From Parus major (taxonomy: Eukaryota; Chordata; Aves; Passeriformes; Paridae), in the NCBI RefSeq assembly GCF_001522545.3, contig NC_031795.1, forward strand, positions 6,192,172-6,256,171: a DNA stretch of 64,000 bases, read 5' to 3'. This document shows positions 9,396 through 20,880 of the stretch, in pieces. The stretch's first letter is position 1. Every line of letters starts with the position of its first letter. Under the pieces are notes generated by a model, which saw only the letters and a program-made list of their open reading frames with translations, was not told the origin of the DNA and did no database searches. The position numbers were made by a program, and so were the translations under genes.

Positions 9396-12300
9396 AACTT
9401 CTGCAGGGTGCTCGGGCTGGGCTTGCAGGGCTCTGGCTCAAACCAGTGCCACCCTCAGGGCTGTCCCCTGAGCTGGGCTCTGGCCAGATGTGACCCCCAG
9501 GTCAGGATCTGTGTGCTGGGAAAGTCTCCAAAGGGAGAGGATGAGTGTTCCAAACCGCAGAGTTCCCTCGGCAGGCAGGGATGTGAGAGCTGCAGACATC
9601 CCACCATAAACTTTGCATTTTTAAAGGTTACTGACTCAGCCTTTGCAAGCTGTGAAAGCAGATTAAAGGTACCCAGAGAGAGTAACTGGGCATTTGAGCT
9701 TTGCCTGGAGAGCCCCTCCAGCCTGTTCAAAGACAGATCCCACTAAAGAAGAGTCAGTGAGCAGGAGCAAGGCTTTGGACAGGGATTTCCAGTCCATCTG
9801 TGCAGCTCTGCCCCTTGCCTCGTGCAGCAGAACACAAAGGTGGAAACCTTCCCTTCTGCCCTGGTGCTGCTGTCAGTCCTGGCCAGGTTTCAGCCCCCAG
9901 AGGTGAGCAGGGACATCCCTGTGCTCACATCGGTCCGTGGAGGATTGGGGTGGGAGGAGCAGGGTTGGACAGATGTGCAGCAGCAGCTGGCCCTGCCTGG
10001 GGGCTGGAGGAGGGAGCTCGATCTCCCCCTGTCCTGTGGGCTCACGTGAAGCCATTTAGTGACTGTGACCCTTAACAAAAACCCTCAGAGTCACAGCTTG
10101 GACACAGAAATGGATTGAGCTGTGTCTGCAATCACTGGCTGGAAAATCAGGGTGAAGGAAGGGTGCTCAGGTGGGCACGGGCTAAAATCAGGCTGTGGTG
10201 TCCACCCAGGGAACCTGACTGATACTACAGACTTATTTGTCAGTGATTATGTATAATTTTTGCAACAACCAACCTACAGTAACGGGCTTTGTGAAGTATT
10301 TATCAATTGGAGCCAGAGCAGGAGGTTGCCATGGAGATGGGAAGTAGCTGGGTGATATTTTTCAGTTCTGCAAATATATTGTTGCAGAACACAAATGGGG
10401 AAGGAAACAGAGCCACCTTGTCTTTGAAAAAATACAAAATTTGGGTTTAGATTGTCACACAGAGGGAAAAATGGTTCCCTTGGACTGTGGGGGTTCAGAT
10501 GAATCCCATTAAATGTGAACCCCAAGCTGGGCTGGGCAGAGCAGGATGGGAACCTGGGAGGGGACCTGGGATCCTGCAGCTCTCAGAGAAGTTACTGGGT
10601 CAGAAATAAAAGCTCTCAGTTTCCTGTCACTGAAGGCCTGTGTAAATCCAAGGTCACCAGAACCACTTCTGTGGCTGCTTCTTATCATTTAAGGGAGATA
10701 AAAAAGAGCAATTAAGTTTAGGCTGGCAATTTGGCACATTAGCATTAATCTTCAATGAAATCAGAAGGTGTTTGTTTTTGTGTCAGCTCAGCTAACGTTT
10801 CACTTTATTAGTAACAAGCCAAAGCCATAATTACTCTTCTATTTGGCAGAATTTGAGGATGATTTTATTGACAGCTCCCATGTTATTTATGCACACAAGT
10901 CATTTACTTAAGTGAAACTTTAACATCAAGTATTTATTCAACTTCCCTAATTCCCATCCCTTCCTACCCAGCAAATGGCTTTGGGTGATCTCCATCAAAA
11001 GCTTGAGTATCAATCCAGAAACTGTATAACCTACCTAAAAAATCCAGGATCTTGTGTGAAGAACATAAAAATAATGAATTCAGGTATTTTCAGCCCTGCA
11101 TGGACAGGACCCCCTCCTGCAGCAGGGCTGCTGCACCACTGCACACGTGGCAACCCCAGGTCCCCCCAAACCCCAACACTTTGGCACTGCAACTTCTCAG
11201 GAAGACTTGAGCACTTAATGTTCTAAGAAAAAAATCCATTTTTGGCTTGTTATTTAAATGTAATGGATGTAGCTACAAAATACTGTCATTTTCAAATATT
11301 AATTTTGTTAATAACTTTATACATTTGGAAAGGATTTGAAAAGATTTTTGAGAAATAAAGCCAGAATAACTCCTTTTTGGAAATGCACTGGAATGAGCTG
11401 GGAAGTGTTTCCTGAGGCTGGGGAAGGAGCCATTGGATGTGTTGTTACTGGGTTCTGCATTTGTCTGCAGCGTGCAGCTGTCAAGGGAGGGAGCAGAGAG
11501 GAGCAGCAGCAGCCTGGCAGGTCTGGAATTCCTCCCTGGAAAAAGCAGCTGGAAATTCCCAGTGTGGGAGGAGGGAGTGAAAGCTGCTGTGTGCAGATCC
11601 TGTGGGTATTTCTCCCTGAGGATTTAATGTATGGAAGTAGGTGCTGGGCTCTGAGTGTGTGGACAGAAATACTTCACAGTCCAGGCAACAATAACTCACA
11701 TCTCTTGTGCTATTTTCCCTCCTGATGTTGCAGCTGTTCTGGATATGCACAAGCTTTTTATGTAAGTTCTTTCTTCTTGGTTATTTCAAGTTTCAGCAGA
11801 GTAAGACACTTCTCACTGTGAGAAATGTCATCTCTGATTTCTGCTGCTCTCTCTGCTCCGAGGCTCTCAGCACTCTCTGTTCCTATTCACAAGACACCAA
11901 ATTCACCTGAATTCTTCCTTTTGGTACCATTGTCTGGGATTAACACATTTCATGGGAAAATGCAGGGGACAATTCCTGTGTCTTCTTCCCCAAACAAGAT
12001 GTTTTAAGGTTTAGTTCAGTTAATTTGTGGTGTTTTTTTCTTCCTTGCATTTAACATTTTGTCACAACTCAGCTCATAGGAAACATGCAATTTTCAAGGT
12101 GGTTTCTAAAGCAGGGAAGGTGTGGAATTCCTCAGCCCTTTTAAAGAAAAACACCTGACACTGAAGAGACAATTGAAAAACGTGGATTTGCTTTGTACAG
12201 AATGGAATTAGGCAGATCCTGAAAAAAATCTAACATCAGCTTCCTTCAAAAGTGGGAGATGAATCTGAGTCTTTATAGACTGCATTTCTGTGTTGTCAGT

Positions 12301-13420
12301 GTATCTGAGTTTGTGTTGCAACTGGCAAAACAAGCAGGGGATGTGTAACAGAAAAATTACTGATCTGATTCCTGAAATGAACACTGTGACACTTCTCCTT
12401 GATGTGTGTCTGAGTTATGACAGACTCGAGATGATGTGCAGTATTTTAGTGTGATCACAGTCCTTTCCCAGAGACAGAAATGTGCTTAAAGGAACCCAAA
12501 AATAGAAACAATAAAGCAGAAGATGTTTAAAACAGTGGAAGGAACAGGTGAACTGGGGCAGCACGAGGGACTCCTCTCCCAGGGCACACTCAGCATTCCC
12601 ACCCTCTGGAAAAGCCTCCCTGGGCTCCAGGGCAGGGCTGAGATGACAAGAAAATGTATTAAAGGAGCAAAGAACAGGCAGGAAAACGTGTACCCAGCCT
12701 GAGCTAGCTGAGAGGAGCACTGGATCCATCAGGGTGCAGATCTTTTTGGGTGTTGTAGCTACAGCTCTGCACTCCCTCAGATATGCCAGGTGGGTGGGTT
12801 TGAAATTTCACTGGAAAATTATTGGGTTGTTGTAGATTCCTTTTTTTTTCCAGCAGGGATGGGGTTGACAGAACTTTCGAGTAACAGCTGATCCTTGGGC
12901 ACACAGGGGGCCAGTACACAGAATTTACACAAATATTCTCATACCTAAACATGGTGTTTTTGCTCTCAATGTGTGGAATCCTTGTTCTCCTGGAACGTTT
13001 CTGCTCTTGCCTGTGTTATTTCCAGCGTTATAATCTGTCACTTCAGACTACTTTTTAATGAATTTTACTTAAATGCCAACTAATTAATAATTTCAGGTGC
13101 ACCACAGAGAAAAATTTAATGACTTTTTTTCCCTGATGTTGAGCTGCTTTTCTGGAACCACAATCTCTAACATATTTTGTAAATCTCTCATATCTAATCA
13201 GCTAATTGGTAAATTAATGCAGAATTACAACTCATTAGCAAATGATGCATTGATGTCTAATAACTCCCCTCTTTCTTATTTGGAAGAAAGTAGGTTATGC
13301 TGTTATTGAGTTAGTGCATTAAGTTTCAATGCTTTTTTATCCTAGGCATTAAGTGCCTTTTTAAAACATGTGTTAATGAAGAGATTACAGGCACATCAGC
13401 CCTGGAGCTGCTGGAATTAT
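9396..13420. other. Unique noncoding sequence
   Basis: No gene or repeat family seen. Roughly 10730-10960 and 12990-13380 are AT-rich and free of repeats, similar to the island at 7085-7480. 9393-10080 is more GC-rich with open frames in several phases, none of them convincing. Confidence 0.45.
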
Positions 13421-13447
13421 TGTGGAATTGTGGAATTGTGGAATTGG
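13421..13447. repeat. Short (GTGGAATT)n repeat
   Basis: Three to four units of an 8-bp repeat, GTGGAATT, ending in GGGG. Confidence 0.88.
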
Positions 13448-14303
13448 GGTCTCTCCAGCCACAGCAGCAGGCAGGAGTGCCCTGCCCTGGGCTCTGGGGG
13501 TGACAGCCCCCAGCAGGAGAGTTTGGAGAGCTGTGCTGGGGTCCTGGCTCTGCTGCCAGGAATGCCAGGAGGAATCTCCCCAGGTGAGGATTCCCACCCT
13601 TTGGAGATGTCAGGAGGCTGCAAAGTCACAGCAGGACCCTGGGACCCTTTTCAGCTGCTCCTCAAAAACATCAGCCACAGAGCTTTCAGGTTCCTTCCAG
13701 CCCCAAACCACTCTGTGCATAAAACTGGGGAGCTTGGTTTGGATCTACTAGAAAAGATTAAATCCTGAAACTGATCACATCAGCACATCAATATTAAATG
13801 CACACATCAAAGAACTGAAAGTCTATTCTTAAGTGTTCCAGTTTACTTCTTTTTGTTTCTTTAAGTTGAGTAGTATTTTCTAATCTCTGCTCAGCCTGAT
13901 GGATGGAAGAGCTACACCCATTTTTATTTTGTGCCATATCAGTGCAAAGATAAACAACAGAAAAACCTCCTGCCTGGTGCTACTTATCACCACAAGTTCA
14001 AAGCAAGCTCCATTTGTGTAGGATCAACTTATCCCATCAGGCAATTTATCTCTGACAGGAGAGAGGCTGATTATAAGAGGTAGAAATGCCCTTGAGGCAA
14101 CTAAATTTAATGAAGTTTGTAACAGACTGCAGGAATAGCAACCAAATTATTAAGAATATGACACAAGAAACAGTTAATTAAGACTGTCCATCCATCTTCC
14201 TCCTGCTCAGATGATCTTTGTTCTGTGGAGGTTGTGTCCATCCAAGCAAACTTGCTTTCAGCAGATCCCAAAACCTCTGCAGCCACCTGAGCTCGTGGTG
14301 CTC
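13448..14303. other. Unique noncoding sequence
   Basis: Nothing recognisable. The second half (13760-14200) is AT-rich. Confidence 0.5.
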
Positions 14304-14583
14304 CCCAGGGCTGGGTCACTGGGTCACTGCTGCTCCTTGGGGTGTTCACAGGGCACAGGACATCTCTGGGTCCCAGGGCTGGGTCACTGGGTCACTGCTG
14401 CTCCTCGTGGTGTTCACAGGGCACAGGACATCTCCTGGCACAGGGCCCCAGGGCTGGGTCACTGCTCCTCGAGGTGCTCACAGGGCACAGGACATCTCTG
14501 GGTCCCAGAGCTGGGTCACTGCTCCTTGGGGTGTTCACAGGGCACAGGACATCTCCTGGCACAGGGCCCCAGGGCTGGCCCCA
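14304..14583. repeat. Minisatellite with 57-75-bp units
   Basis: Four copies plus a partial fifth starting at 14304, 14372, 14447, 14504 and 14568. Each unit runs from CCCAGGGCTGGGTCACT through GTTCACAGGGCACAGGACAT. Length changes come from presence or absence of a GGGTCACT block and from two alternative ends (CTCTGGGT or CTCCTGGCACAGGGCC). The two ends alternate along the array, hinting at a two-unit higher-order repeat. Open frames across it are repeat artefacts. Confidence 0.95.
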
Positions 14584-14999
14584 GCTCTTCCCATCACAGC
14601 AGAGCAAAGGGACACCCCAGACCAAGCAGAGGTACCAAATTTAATCCCTGGAGCTCAGGGGTGAGTCCCTGCCTGCTGCTTCAGGAGCTGTTTCCAGAGC
14701 TGTCCATGAATCCCCAAATTCTGTTTCCATCCTCTGGTGTCACAGCCTCCCCTGGCAGCACTTCCCAGCTCACTGCTCTAAAAGCCAGACTAAAACCAGA
14801 CAATTCAAGAACCCCCCTTTTATTGCATTCAAACATTGTCCTGGCAGCTTCTGTGGTTCTGGGGTGAACACCAGCTCTGCTCCGATGCTCTCTCCTGCCT
14901 TTGAGACGCTGCAAACATGAGTTGTGTTCCTGGTGAGCCCTGAGAGCAGGGTCCCACTCACAGAAATGTGGTTAAAATAAAAGTGCATGCACACATTTC
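14584..14999. other. Unique noncoding sequence
   Basis: Nothing recognisable. Confidence 0.5.
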
Positions 15000-15125
15000 C
15001 ATCCCTGGCAGTGCCCAAGGCCAGGCTGGATGGGTTTGGAGCAGCCTGGGGCAGTGGGAGGGGGCTCTGCCAGGGCAGGGGTGGCTCTGGAGGGGCTTTC
15101 AGCTCCTTCCCACCCAGCCCATTGA
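15000..15125 (+). mobile_element. CR1 LINE 3'-end fragment
   Basis: Contains the CR1 3' UTR order: CATCCCTGGCAGTGCCCAAG, GGCCAGGCTGGATGGGTTTG, GAGCAGCCTGGGGCAGTGGG, then a degraded TGCCAGGGCAGGGGTGG block and a 'ctttcagctccttcccaccca' position. The terminal octamers are lost. CR1 copies are usually truncated at the 5' end, as here. Confidence 0.85.
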
Positions 15126-17916
15126 GGGACTCGGGGATGTTTGTGGCTGTGGTTGGCACTGCTGGGCAGGGGGGGATGCCTGGATGCTGCACTGGCTGAG
15201 AGTGCTGCTGAAAAGACCATTCTGCCCCTGAGCATTTATGCTATAAATGCATCAAAACCTGTGTTAGCTGTAATTATCCCCACAGTCTCACATAATCACT
15301 TCCCTGGTCAATTAATTTAATTACTTTTTGGATAGTTATTTTCCTCAGTGGTGCATTGCTCCAGACTGTGGTGGTTGTTGTGCTGCAGAACTGTGAGATG
15401 GGAGAGACTTGGCTTTGAGAGACACCCAGAACATATCAGCAAAGCCCACGTTTAAACACAGACGCCTGAATTAATGACATCCCTTCGGAGCTGAGATGGA
15501 ACAATTCCTCCTCTGGATGTCAGAAGAAAAAAAGCACTTTGTGGCAACAGTAAAATTGGTCAAAACATGTCAAAAAGACCCTTTTTTTTATCTCTGTGCA
15601 GCCTGCTTTGAGTCAGAGCCTGGTCTAAAACTCAGGAAAACGTTCAGCTGGGCTGTGGTGGGATTGAAGAAGTTCTGGGAGCAGCATCCTCCAGTCAGGG
15701 CAAAGACAGCAAATTCCGAGTGGGAAATGAGCTCACACCCGTGTCAGTCTCACTCCCTCACTGGGGCACCAGATGGGAAATCTGGAATTCACCAGTGCAA
15801 TTACAAACCCAAATATTTGCCAGCCTGGGAGGGTTTCTGGGGTGAGGATGATGGAGTGATCACTTAGAAACAGCCAGGACTGAGGGAGAGGCTTTGGGGA
15901 GGGGTCTGGGACAGTGACCGTGCTGTGGATGAAAGCAGTGGTAACTCTGCAGCCTCATCCCTGTGCAAACCACACGTGAGGGAGGATGATGGAAAAGGGT
16001 GAAGGAACCCCTCAGCTCAAATCTCCGATCTGCAGCTGCTCTGGTCACAGAGCTGTGCCCTGTGCCTGTCTCCAGCCAGGGAAACGCCGAGTGCTGCCTT
16101 CCCCTGCACAAAGTGGGGAAAACCCATCCAGAGAGCTTTGTAGAAATGCAAATATCTGACAAAAATAAGTTTGCCAGTTATTTGGAGGAGAAGATGCCAG
16201 GAAACGTGGCTGTTTCAATTCCAAACCTGTCTCCCAGCTCTGAGTGTTAACAGAATAAGGAGCTGATGCCTAGTGAGAGTCTAAATATTGACTGCAAGCA
16301 GACGAGGGTGTTCCTGGAGGTTCCCTGGGTGTGCCAGAGCCTGCCTGGCTCTCCTGGTGCCTGAGCTGGCTGGCTTGTGCTCCTGAGCTGCTGCAGCTCC
16401 CAGAGCCCCGGGGTGGGGATCCCTCCCCAGGCTCCTCCATAACCCCACAATTATCATCAATAACTTCATTTAATGACTTCAGCTGGCTCTGTGGGACCCC
16501 AGCCCCACATCCCTGCCAGGGTTTTGGGGGGAATGGAGCCTCTGTGGAGTCAGCAATGTCCTGCTCCAGCCACACCTGGTGGGTTTTCAGCCCCCATGGG
16601 AGCTCCATCTCCCTCTGAACAGCAGACACTGCTCCTGCAGGGACGTGAAACAGCAGGGGATAGAACCTGGCTTTGAGGGATTGCTAATTAGACCAGAAAT
16701 GGCAGTAGCAGGGAAAAAAACTAGAATGTAGCTAATGATTTTTAGATTTCTGGCTTAATTTTGCAGAAACAAGAGACTCATAAGGCTTTGGAGAAGTAGA
16801 AAATCTATCAGGGGCTTGGGGGATTGCTTTTATTTATCTCGGTCATTACAGGAACTTGTTTTCTTCATTTCTGCTAACACATCTGTGATGAACTACTTGT
16901 CTTTCTGTTGTTTATTCTTCACATGTCTAAAGTGTTTGCATGTTCTACTCAAATCTGTCTTAACTTAGGGTGGGAAGGCAGGAGTGCAGTCTCTGGGGTA
17001 CTCCAGCAGCTCAAGGGGAGGCTCTCCCCTTGGGCACATCATTACAGCCTTCAGGTGCTTCCAAATCCTCACCTGGAGCAGCAGGACTGCTGACATAGAG
17101 AGCACACGAAGCCATGCCAGGGCACTGTCCCTCTGGGGTGGACGATGCAAACTGAGGTACCTCGGTGCAGTTTGAGCTGTAAGTTTATTGTGTTTAAAGC
17201 CTTTGGTCAAGTGGCTGAGCTTGGAATTGAGGTGATTTACCGGGGTGCACAGCTCCTCGGTGGGCTCTGACACAAAGAAGGCAGTGAAAGGAGGGTGTGG
17301 GGACGTGTGAGAAGGGGAGCAGGGTGTCTCAGGAGGAATGTGGCTGGGCAGAGCCAACACCAGGATGATGATGCTGTCAGGGATGTGCAAACAGCAGCAC
17401 ACAGCCACACCCCGGGACAGCACAGAGCACTCCCAGCCTGGGCAGACCACAGCCTCCACAAAGAGCTCCTCTGTCAGTGATAAAACAGATACACTCAGTT
17501 CTACCCTTCCTTTTGAGCGTGAGGAGTTTTTTGATTTTAACTTCCCAAGCATCTGGATTGATGCTGCAGCCCTGGAATGACTGCAGTGGATCCCCTGTTG
17601 TTATCAGTTTTGTTCAACAGATGTTAGTGAGAGACAGGGAAGAAAAATGAGAAGGAATATTGGACAAGAAAAGCTACTTAATGTGAATTCTCTCTCCGGT
17701 GAAAAGCTTATTATGGAAATATCAGTTAAAAGAATTAGAGAAACACCTTGGGGCACTCGTGCCAGTGCCACAGCCTTCACCGTGATCCTGCTGAACAGGT
17801 GGGGGATTAAAAATGTCACTGATATTGCAGAGGGCTTGGGGCACATCTCCCTGTCCTGGGGCGGATCAGGGCAGGGCCTGGAATATCCTTTAGATCTCCT
17901 GCTGCGATCCCTGTTT
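15126..17916. other. Unique noncoding sequence
   Basis: No gene or repeat family seen. 15240-15350 is AT-rich with one TAATTA core (15318-15323). An open frame of 195 codons on the - strand (16965-17552) has no domain and is not supported as a gene. Confidence 0.5.
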
Positions 17917-17937
17917 GGGAGGGAGGGAGGGAGGGAG
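17917..17937 (+). repeat. (GGGA)n tract, potential G-quadruplex
   Basis: Five GGG runs separated by single A. This meets the canonical four-tract G-quadruplex pattern with one-base loops on the + strand. Confidence 0.85.
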
Positions 17938-18407
17938 TCCCCAGGTCTGAGTGAAGATGCTGGAAGTGGCAGCAGCATCATTTCCTTAGAAACACCCACA
18001 CACAGCTCTGTGCACTCCCAAAGCCTCCCAGAGCACCTTCCCCCAAGCCAAAGTTACCCTCAGCATGGTGTGAAAGTGCTCACAGGAAAATGCAGCAGCC
18101 CAAAGGTGGCCCAAAGCAGCAGACAGAACAAGGAATTGGGAACATCTGCCAGCCTTTGGCCACTTCAAAACAATGGATAAAGCAGTTTTTGTTTTTTCAG
18201 TGTGAGCCTTCCAAGGGCTGGGCTAATTAGTGAGAGGAGAGGGTGTCTGAGGTTTAGAAAACTCTGCAGGTTTTTCTGCTGTGAAGTTTTCTCAGAGATC
18301 AGTTCTCTGGGACAGGCAGGAGGAACGAAGGGAAGCTCAGCTGGCTCTGGGTGAGGGCTCTGTGCTCCCAGCAGTGCTCAGGGGAGTTCTCAGCCATGAA
18401 CCCAACG
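17938..18407. other. Unique noncoding sequence
   Basis: Nothing recognisable. Confidence 0.5.
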
Positions 18408-18572
18408 CCCAGGGCAGTGGTGGAGTCCCCATCCCTGGAAATGGTCAAAAACATGTGGAAGTGGCCCTTGAGGACAGGTTTTAATGGTGAACAGGGCTCT
18501 GGTGCTGCGCTGAGAGTTGGACTCGATGGCCTTAAAGGTCATTTTCAACCTTAGCAATTCCATGATCCATAA
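18408..18572 (+). mobile_element. CR1 LINE 3'-end fragment
   Basis: Contains GGAGTCCCCATCCCTGGAAA, a GTGGCCCTTGAGGACAGG block, GTTGGACTCGATGGCCTTAA and TTTTCAACCTTAGCAATTCC, ending CATGATCC. This is the 'ggttggactcgatgatctt' style of CR1 3' end, the same style as the copy at 44824-45048 and unlike the 'ccatggcaggg' style at 30590. Confidence 0.93.
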
Positions 18573-19721
18573 TGAAAGCTTTTTCCTGTTTGCAGATGAT
18601 GATTAACGAGGCCTATCAGCCATCCCACTTTAAAATCCTTTCTGTCAAATAAAGCCCCTTCTGTCACCTCATTCCTTATTTTATTTCAATCCATTTTCCC
18701 TCATATTTCTTTTACGTGAGCTGTCAAAAGCAGTCTTTACTGCTTCATATCTGCATGTCACATTTGCTGACAGCCCCAGAGAGAAGATCCTGGGACTAAA
18801 ACCTCAGGAAATGTTAGGAGGAGGCGCCTGTGTCACCTGGGTGGCACCGTGGGTGACACTGCTGATGGGGGACGGGTGGCTGGCACGTTGCTCTGTCACG
18901 GGGAGCAGCTGCTGTCCCCTGCTCCCCTCAGCCTGCCTTCCTCCACAGGATGGCATTTCCAGAGCTTCTCCTGGTGGGAAGGAGCTCCCAGAGCAGGGAT
19001 ATCTCAGTGGAAAAGGTGCCAGCTCCCACCAGCTCCCATGGAGTAATTTCATCACGGGAGAACCAAGGCTGCTCCTCAAGTGTTGTACAAAACAAAGTTA
19101 TTTTCAAAACACGAGGATTTTCCAAGGCAGAGGGCTCCCAGGGCAGCTGAGCTCACTCCTCTGCTCTGCCCATGCAGCTCCTGGCTGTGTCACAGAGCTC
19201 CTTCTCTGCTCCTGCTGGCACATCAGCAGCAGGAGCTGTGTGAGAACAGAGCTCGTGTGTTTGCAGGGATGCTCTGCTGCCCTGGCCTGGCTCCAGGAGG
19301 CATCAGTGCCACAAAGACCCATTCAGGAGCGAGTTCCTGCCCACATGAAAGCACCAAGCTGGGTTTCCTTCGCCCTGACAGGCAGTTCTTTCCAGTCCTT
19401 TGCATCTTTCATGAAAAGCTCATAAACCCCCAAAGCTGTATCTTGTTCTGCAGCAAAAAGCATCATGGATTTTTTGGAATGCATTTTTACTAATGTTTGT
19501 TACTCAGAGGGCTCAGGCTCTTTGATTTTCATGGCATGGAGCTGTGTTAAGCAGATGCACAACTTCCAGCTAGAGACAGCTCAGAATGGAGGAAAATGAG
19601 CCTGTCCTCAAAGCAACTCTGCTCTCTTCCCTCCCATAAATAGTTTTACTGCGCTTTACAGAAATGCTTTGAGGCTATTAATGGGAAAGGTATGAACTGT
19701 GAATAAATAAATGTATATATA
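18573..19721. other. Unique noncoding sequence
   Basis: No gene or repeat seen. An open frame of 204 codons (18811-19425, +) has no recognisable domain. Confidence 0.5.
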
Positions 19722-19935
19722 TTGGAGCACACTGGGGACCACATTGCTCTCTACAAGTCCCTGAAAGGAGCCACAGAGGTGGGGGTGGAACTTTTCTCCC
19801 AGGGAACAAGACTCAGATTGGACATTAGGGAAAATTTCTTCACCCAAGTTTTGTCCAGCCCTGGCAGAGCTGGGGGAATGGTTGGACTGGATGGTCTTGG
19901 AGGGCTTTTCCAGCCTGGGTGATTCTGGGACAGTG
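19722..19935 (+). mobile_element. CR1 LINE 3' region with internal deletions
   Basis: Begins in the CR1 block ACCACATTGCTCTCTACAAG / TCCCTGAAAGGAGCC, continues through TTTTCTCCCAGGGAACAAG and AGATTGGACATTAGGGAAAA, then goes rapidly to GGTTGGACTGGATGGTCTTG and the end GTGATTCTGGGA. Compared with the usual avian CR1 3' region the section between the ATTAGG block and the final GGTTGGACT block is shortened, so part of the 3' UTR was lost after insertion. Confidence 0.92.
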
Positions 19936-20292
19936 GGAGGGTGTCCATGAGCACTCATCCACTCTAAGTCAGTGATTGCAGGTGAAAACAAACACTGAGA
20001 AAATCGAGAAAAGGACTTGTACCAAAAATCTAAACCTTGGAAAGTGTTCAGCCCCAGTGAACTTTGTTTTAACCACGGGATCTCTTGGAAAAATATTGCA
20101 GGATGTAATCAAACTAGATAAAGCATCAAATGTTGACAGTATGGATTGTCCAAAGCTGCTGGGTGAAAGAATTACTCGGAGCAGCAGCTCAGGGCTGAGT
20201 TTTGCACTGGAATGGAAGAGCTGTGGTTCCTATCCCTGGAAAAGCTGCCTGGAGGGAGGGGATGGCTGGTTCTGCCCCGGGCTGGTGCTGAG
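19936..20292. other. Unique noncoding sequence
   Basis: Nothing recognisable. Confidence 0.5.
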
Positions 20293-20495
20293 GCCTGTGG
20301 CCTGTGGCCTGTGGCTTGTGGATTGTGGCCTGTGGCCTGTGGCTTGTGGCTTGTGGCCTGTGGCCTGTGGCCTGTGGCTTGTGACCTGTGACCTGTGGCT
20401 TGTGGCTTGTGGCCTGTGACCTGTGGCTTGTGACCTGTGACCTGTGGCTTGTGGCTTGTGGCCTGTGGCTTGTGGATTGTGGCTTGTGGCCTGTG
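20293..20495. repeat. 7-bp minisatellite (CCTGTGG)n
   Basis: About 29 units of a 7-bp repeat. Variants are CCTGTGG, CTTGTGG, CCTGTGA and ATTGTGG. The 7-bp period gives a 21-bp coding period, so every frame reads as the same repeating heptapeptide family on both strands. The variants occur in repeated strings, which suggests duplications of multi-unit blocks. Confidence 0.97.
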
Positions 20496-20562
20496 CCACG
20501 CTCAGGCCCTGGCTGCAGTCACTGCTGTCCCACGGGCAAATCCCATCAGGTTCTGAGCCATT

Positions 20563-20608
20563 CCAGAATTCTCCTTTCTGAGCCATTCCAGAATTCTCCT
20601 TTCTGAGC
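20563..20608. repeat. 25-bp minisatellite, left of gap
   Basis: About two copies of a 25-bp unit: CTGAGCCATTCCAG followed by AATTCTCCTTT. Cut by the gap. Confidence 0.93.
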
Positions 20609-20833
20609 NNNNNNNNNNNNNNNNNNNNNNNNNNNNNNNNNNNNNNNNNNNNNNNNNNNNNNNNNNNNNNNNNNNNNNNNNNNNNNNNNNNNNNNNNNNN
20701 NNNNNNNNNNNNNNNNNNNNNNNNNNNNNNNNNNNNNNNNNNNNNNNNNNNNNNNNNNNNNNNNNNNNNNNNNNNNNNNNNNNNNNNNNNNNNNNNNNNN
20801 NNNNNNNNNNNNNNNNNNNNNNNNNNNNNNNNN
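20609..20833. other. Assembly gap, 225 N
   Basis: Run of N inside a minisatellite. Related but not identical units lie on the two sides. Confidence 0.99.
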
Positions 20834-20880
20834 TTCTGAGCATTCCAGGGTTCTCCTTTCTGAGCATTCCAGGGTTCTCT
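20834..20880. repeat. 24-bp minisatellite, right of gap
   Basis: About two copies of a 24-bp version of the same unit: CTGAGCATTCCAG followed by GGTTCTCCTTT. It differs from the left side by one missing C and by GG for AA, so the hidden array contains a switch of unit type. Confidence 0.93.

Noticed and set aside
14304..14583. Direct-repeat array considered as CRISPR
   Set aside because: No constant repeat with unique spacers; the whole unit is repeated. The window is a vertebrate genome.
16965..17552. 195-codon open frame on the - strand
   Set aside because: No recognisable domain; GC-rich unique sequence in which long chance frames are expected.
18811..19425. 204-codon open frame on the + strand
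   Set aside because: Overlaps other frames of similar length on the other strand, with no domain or splice context.
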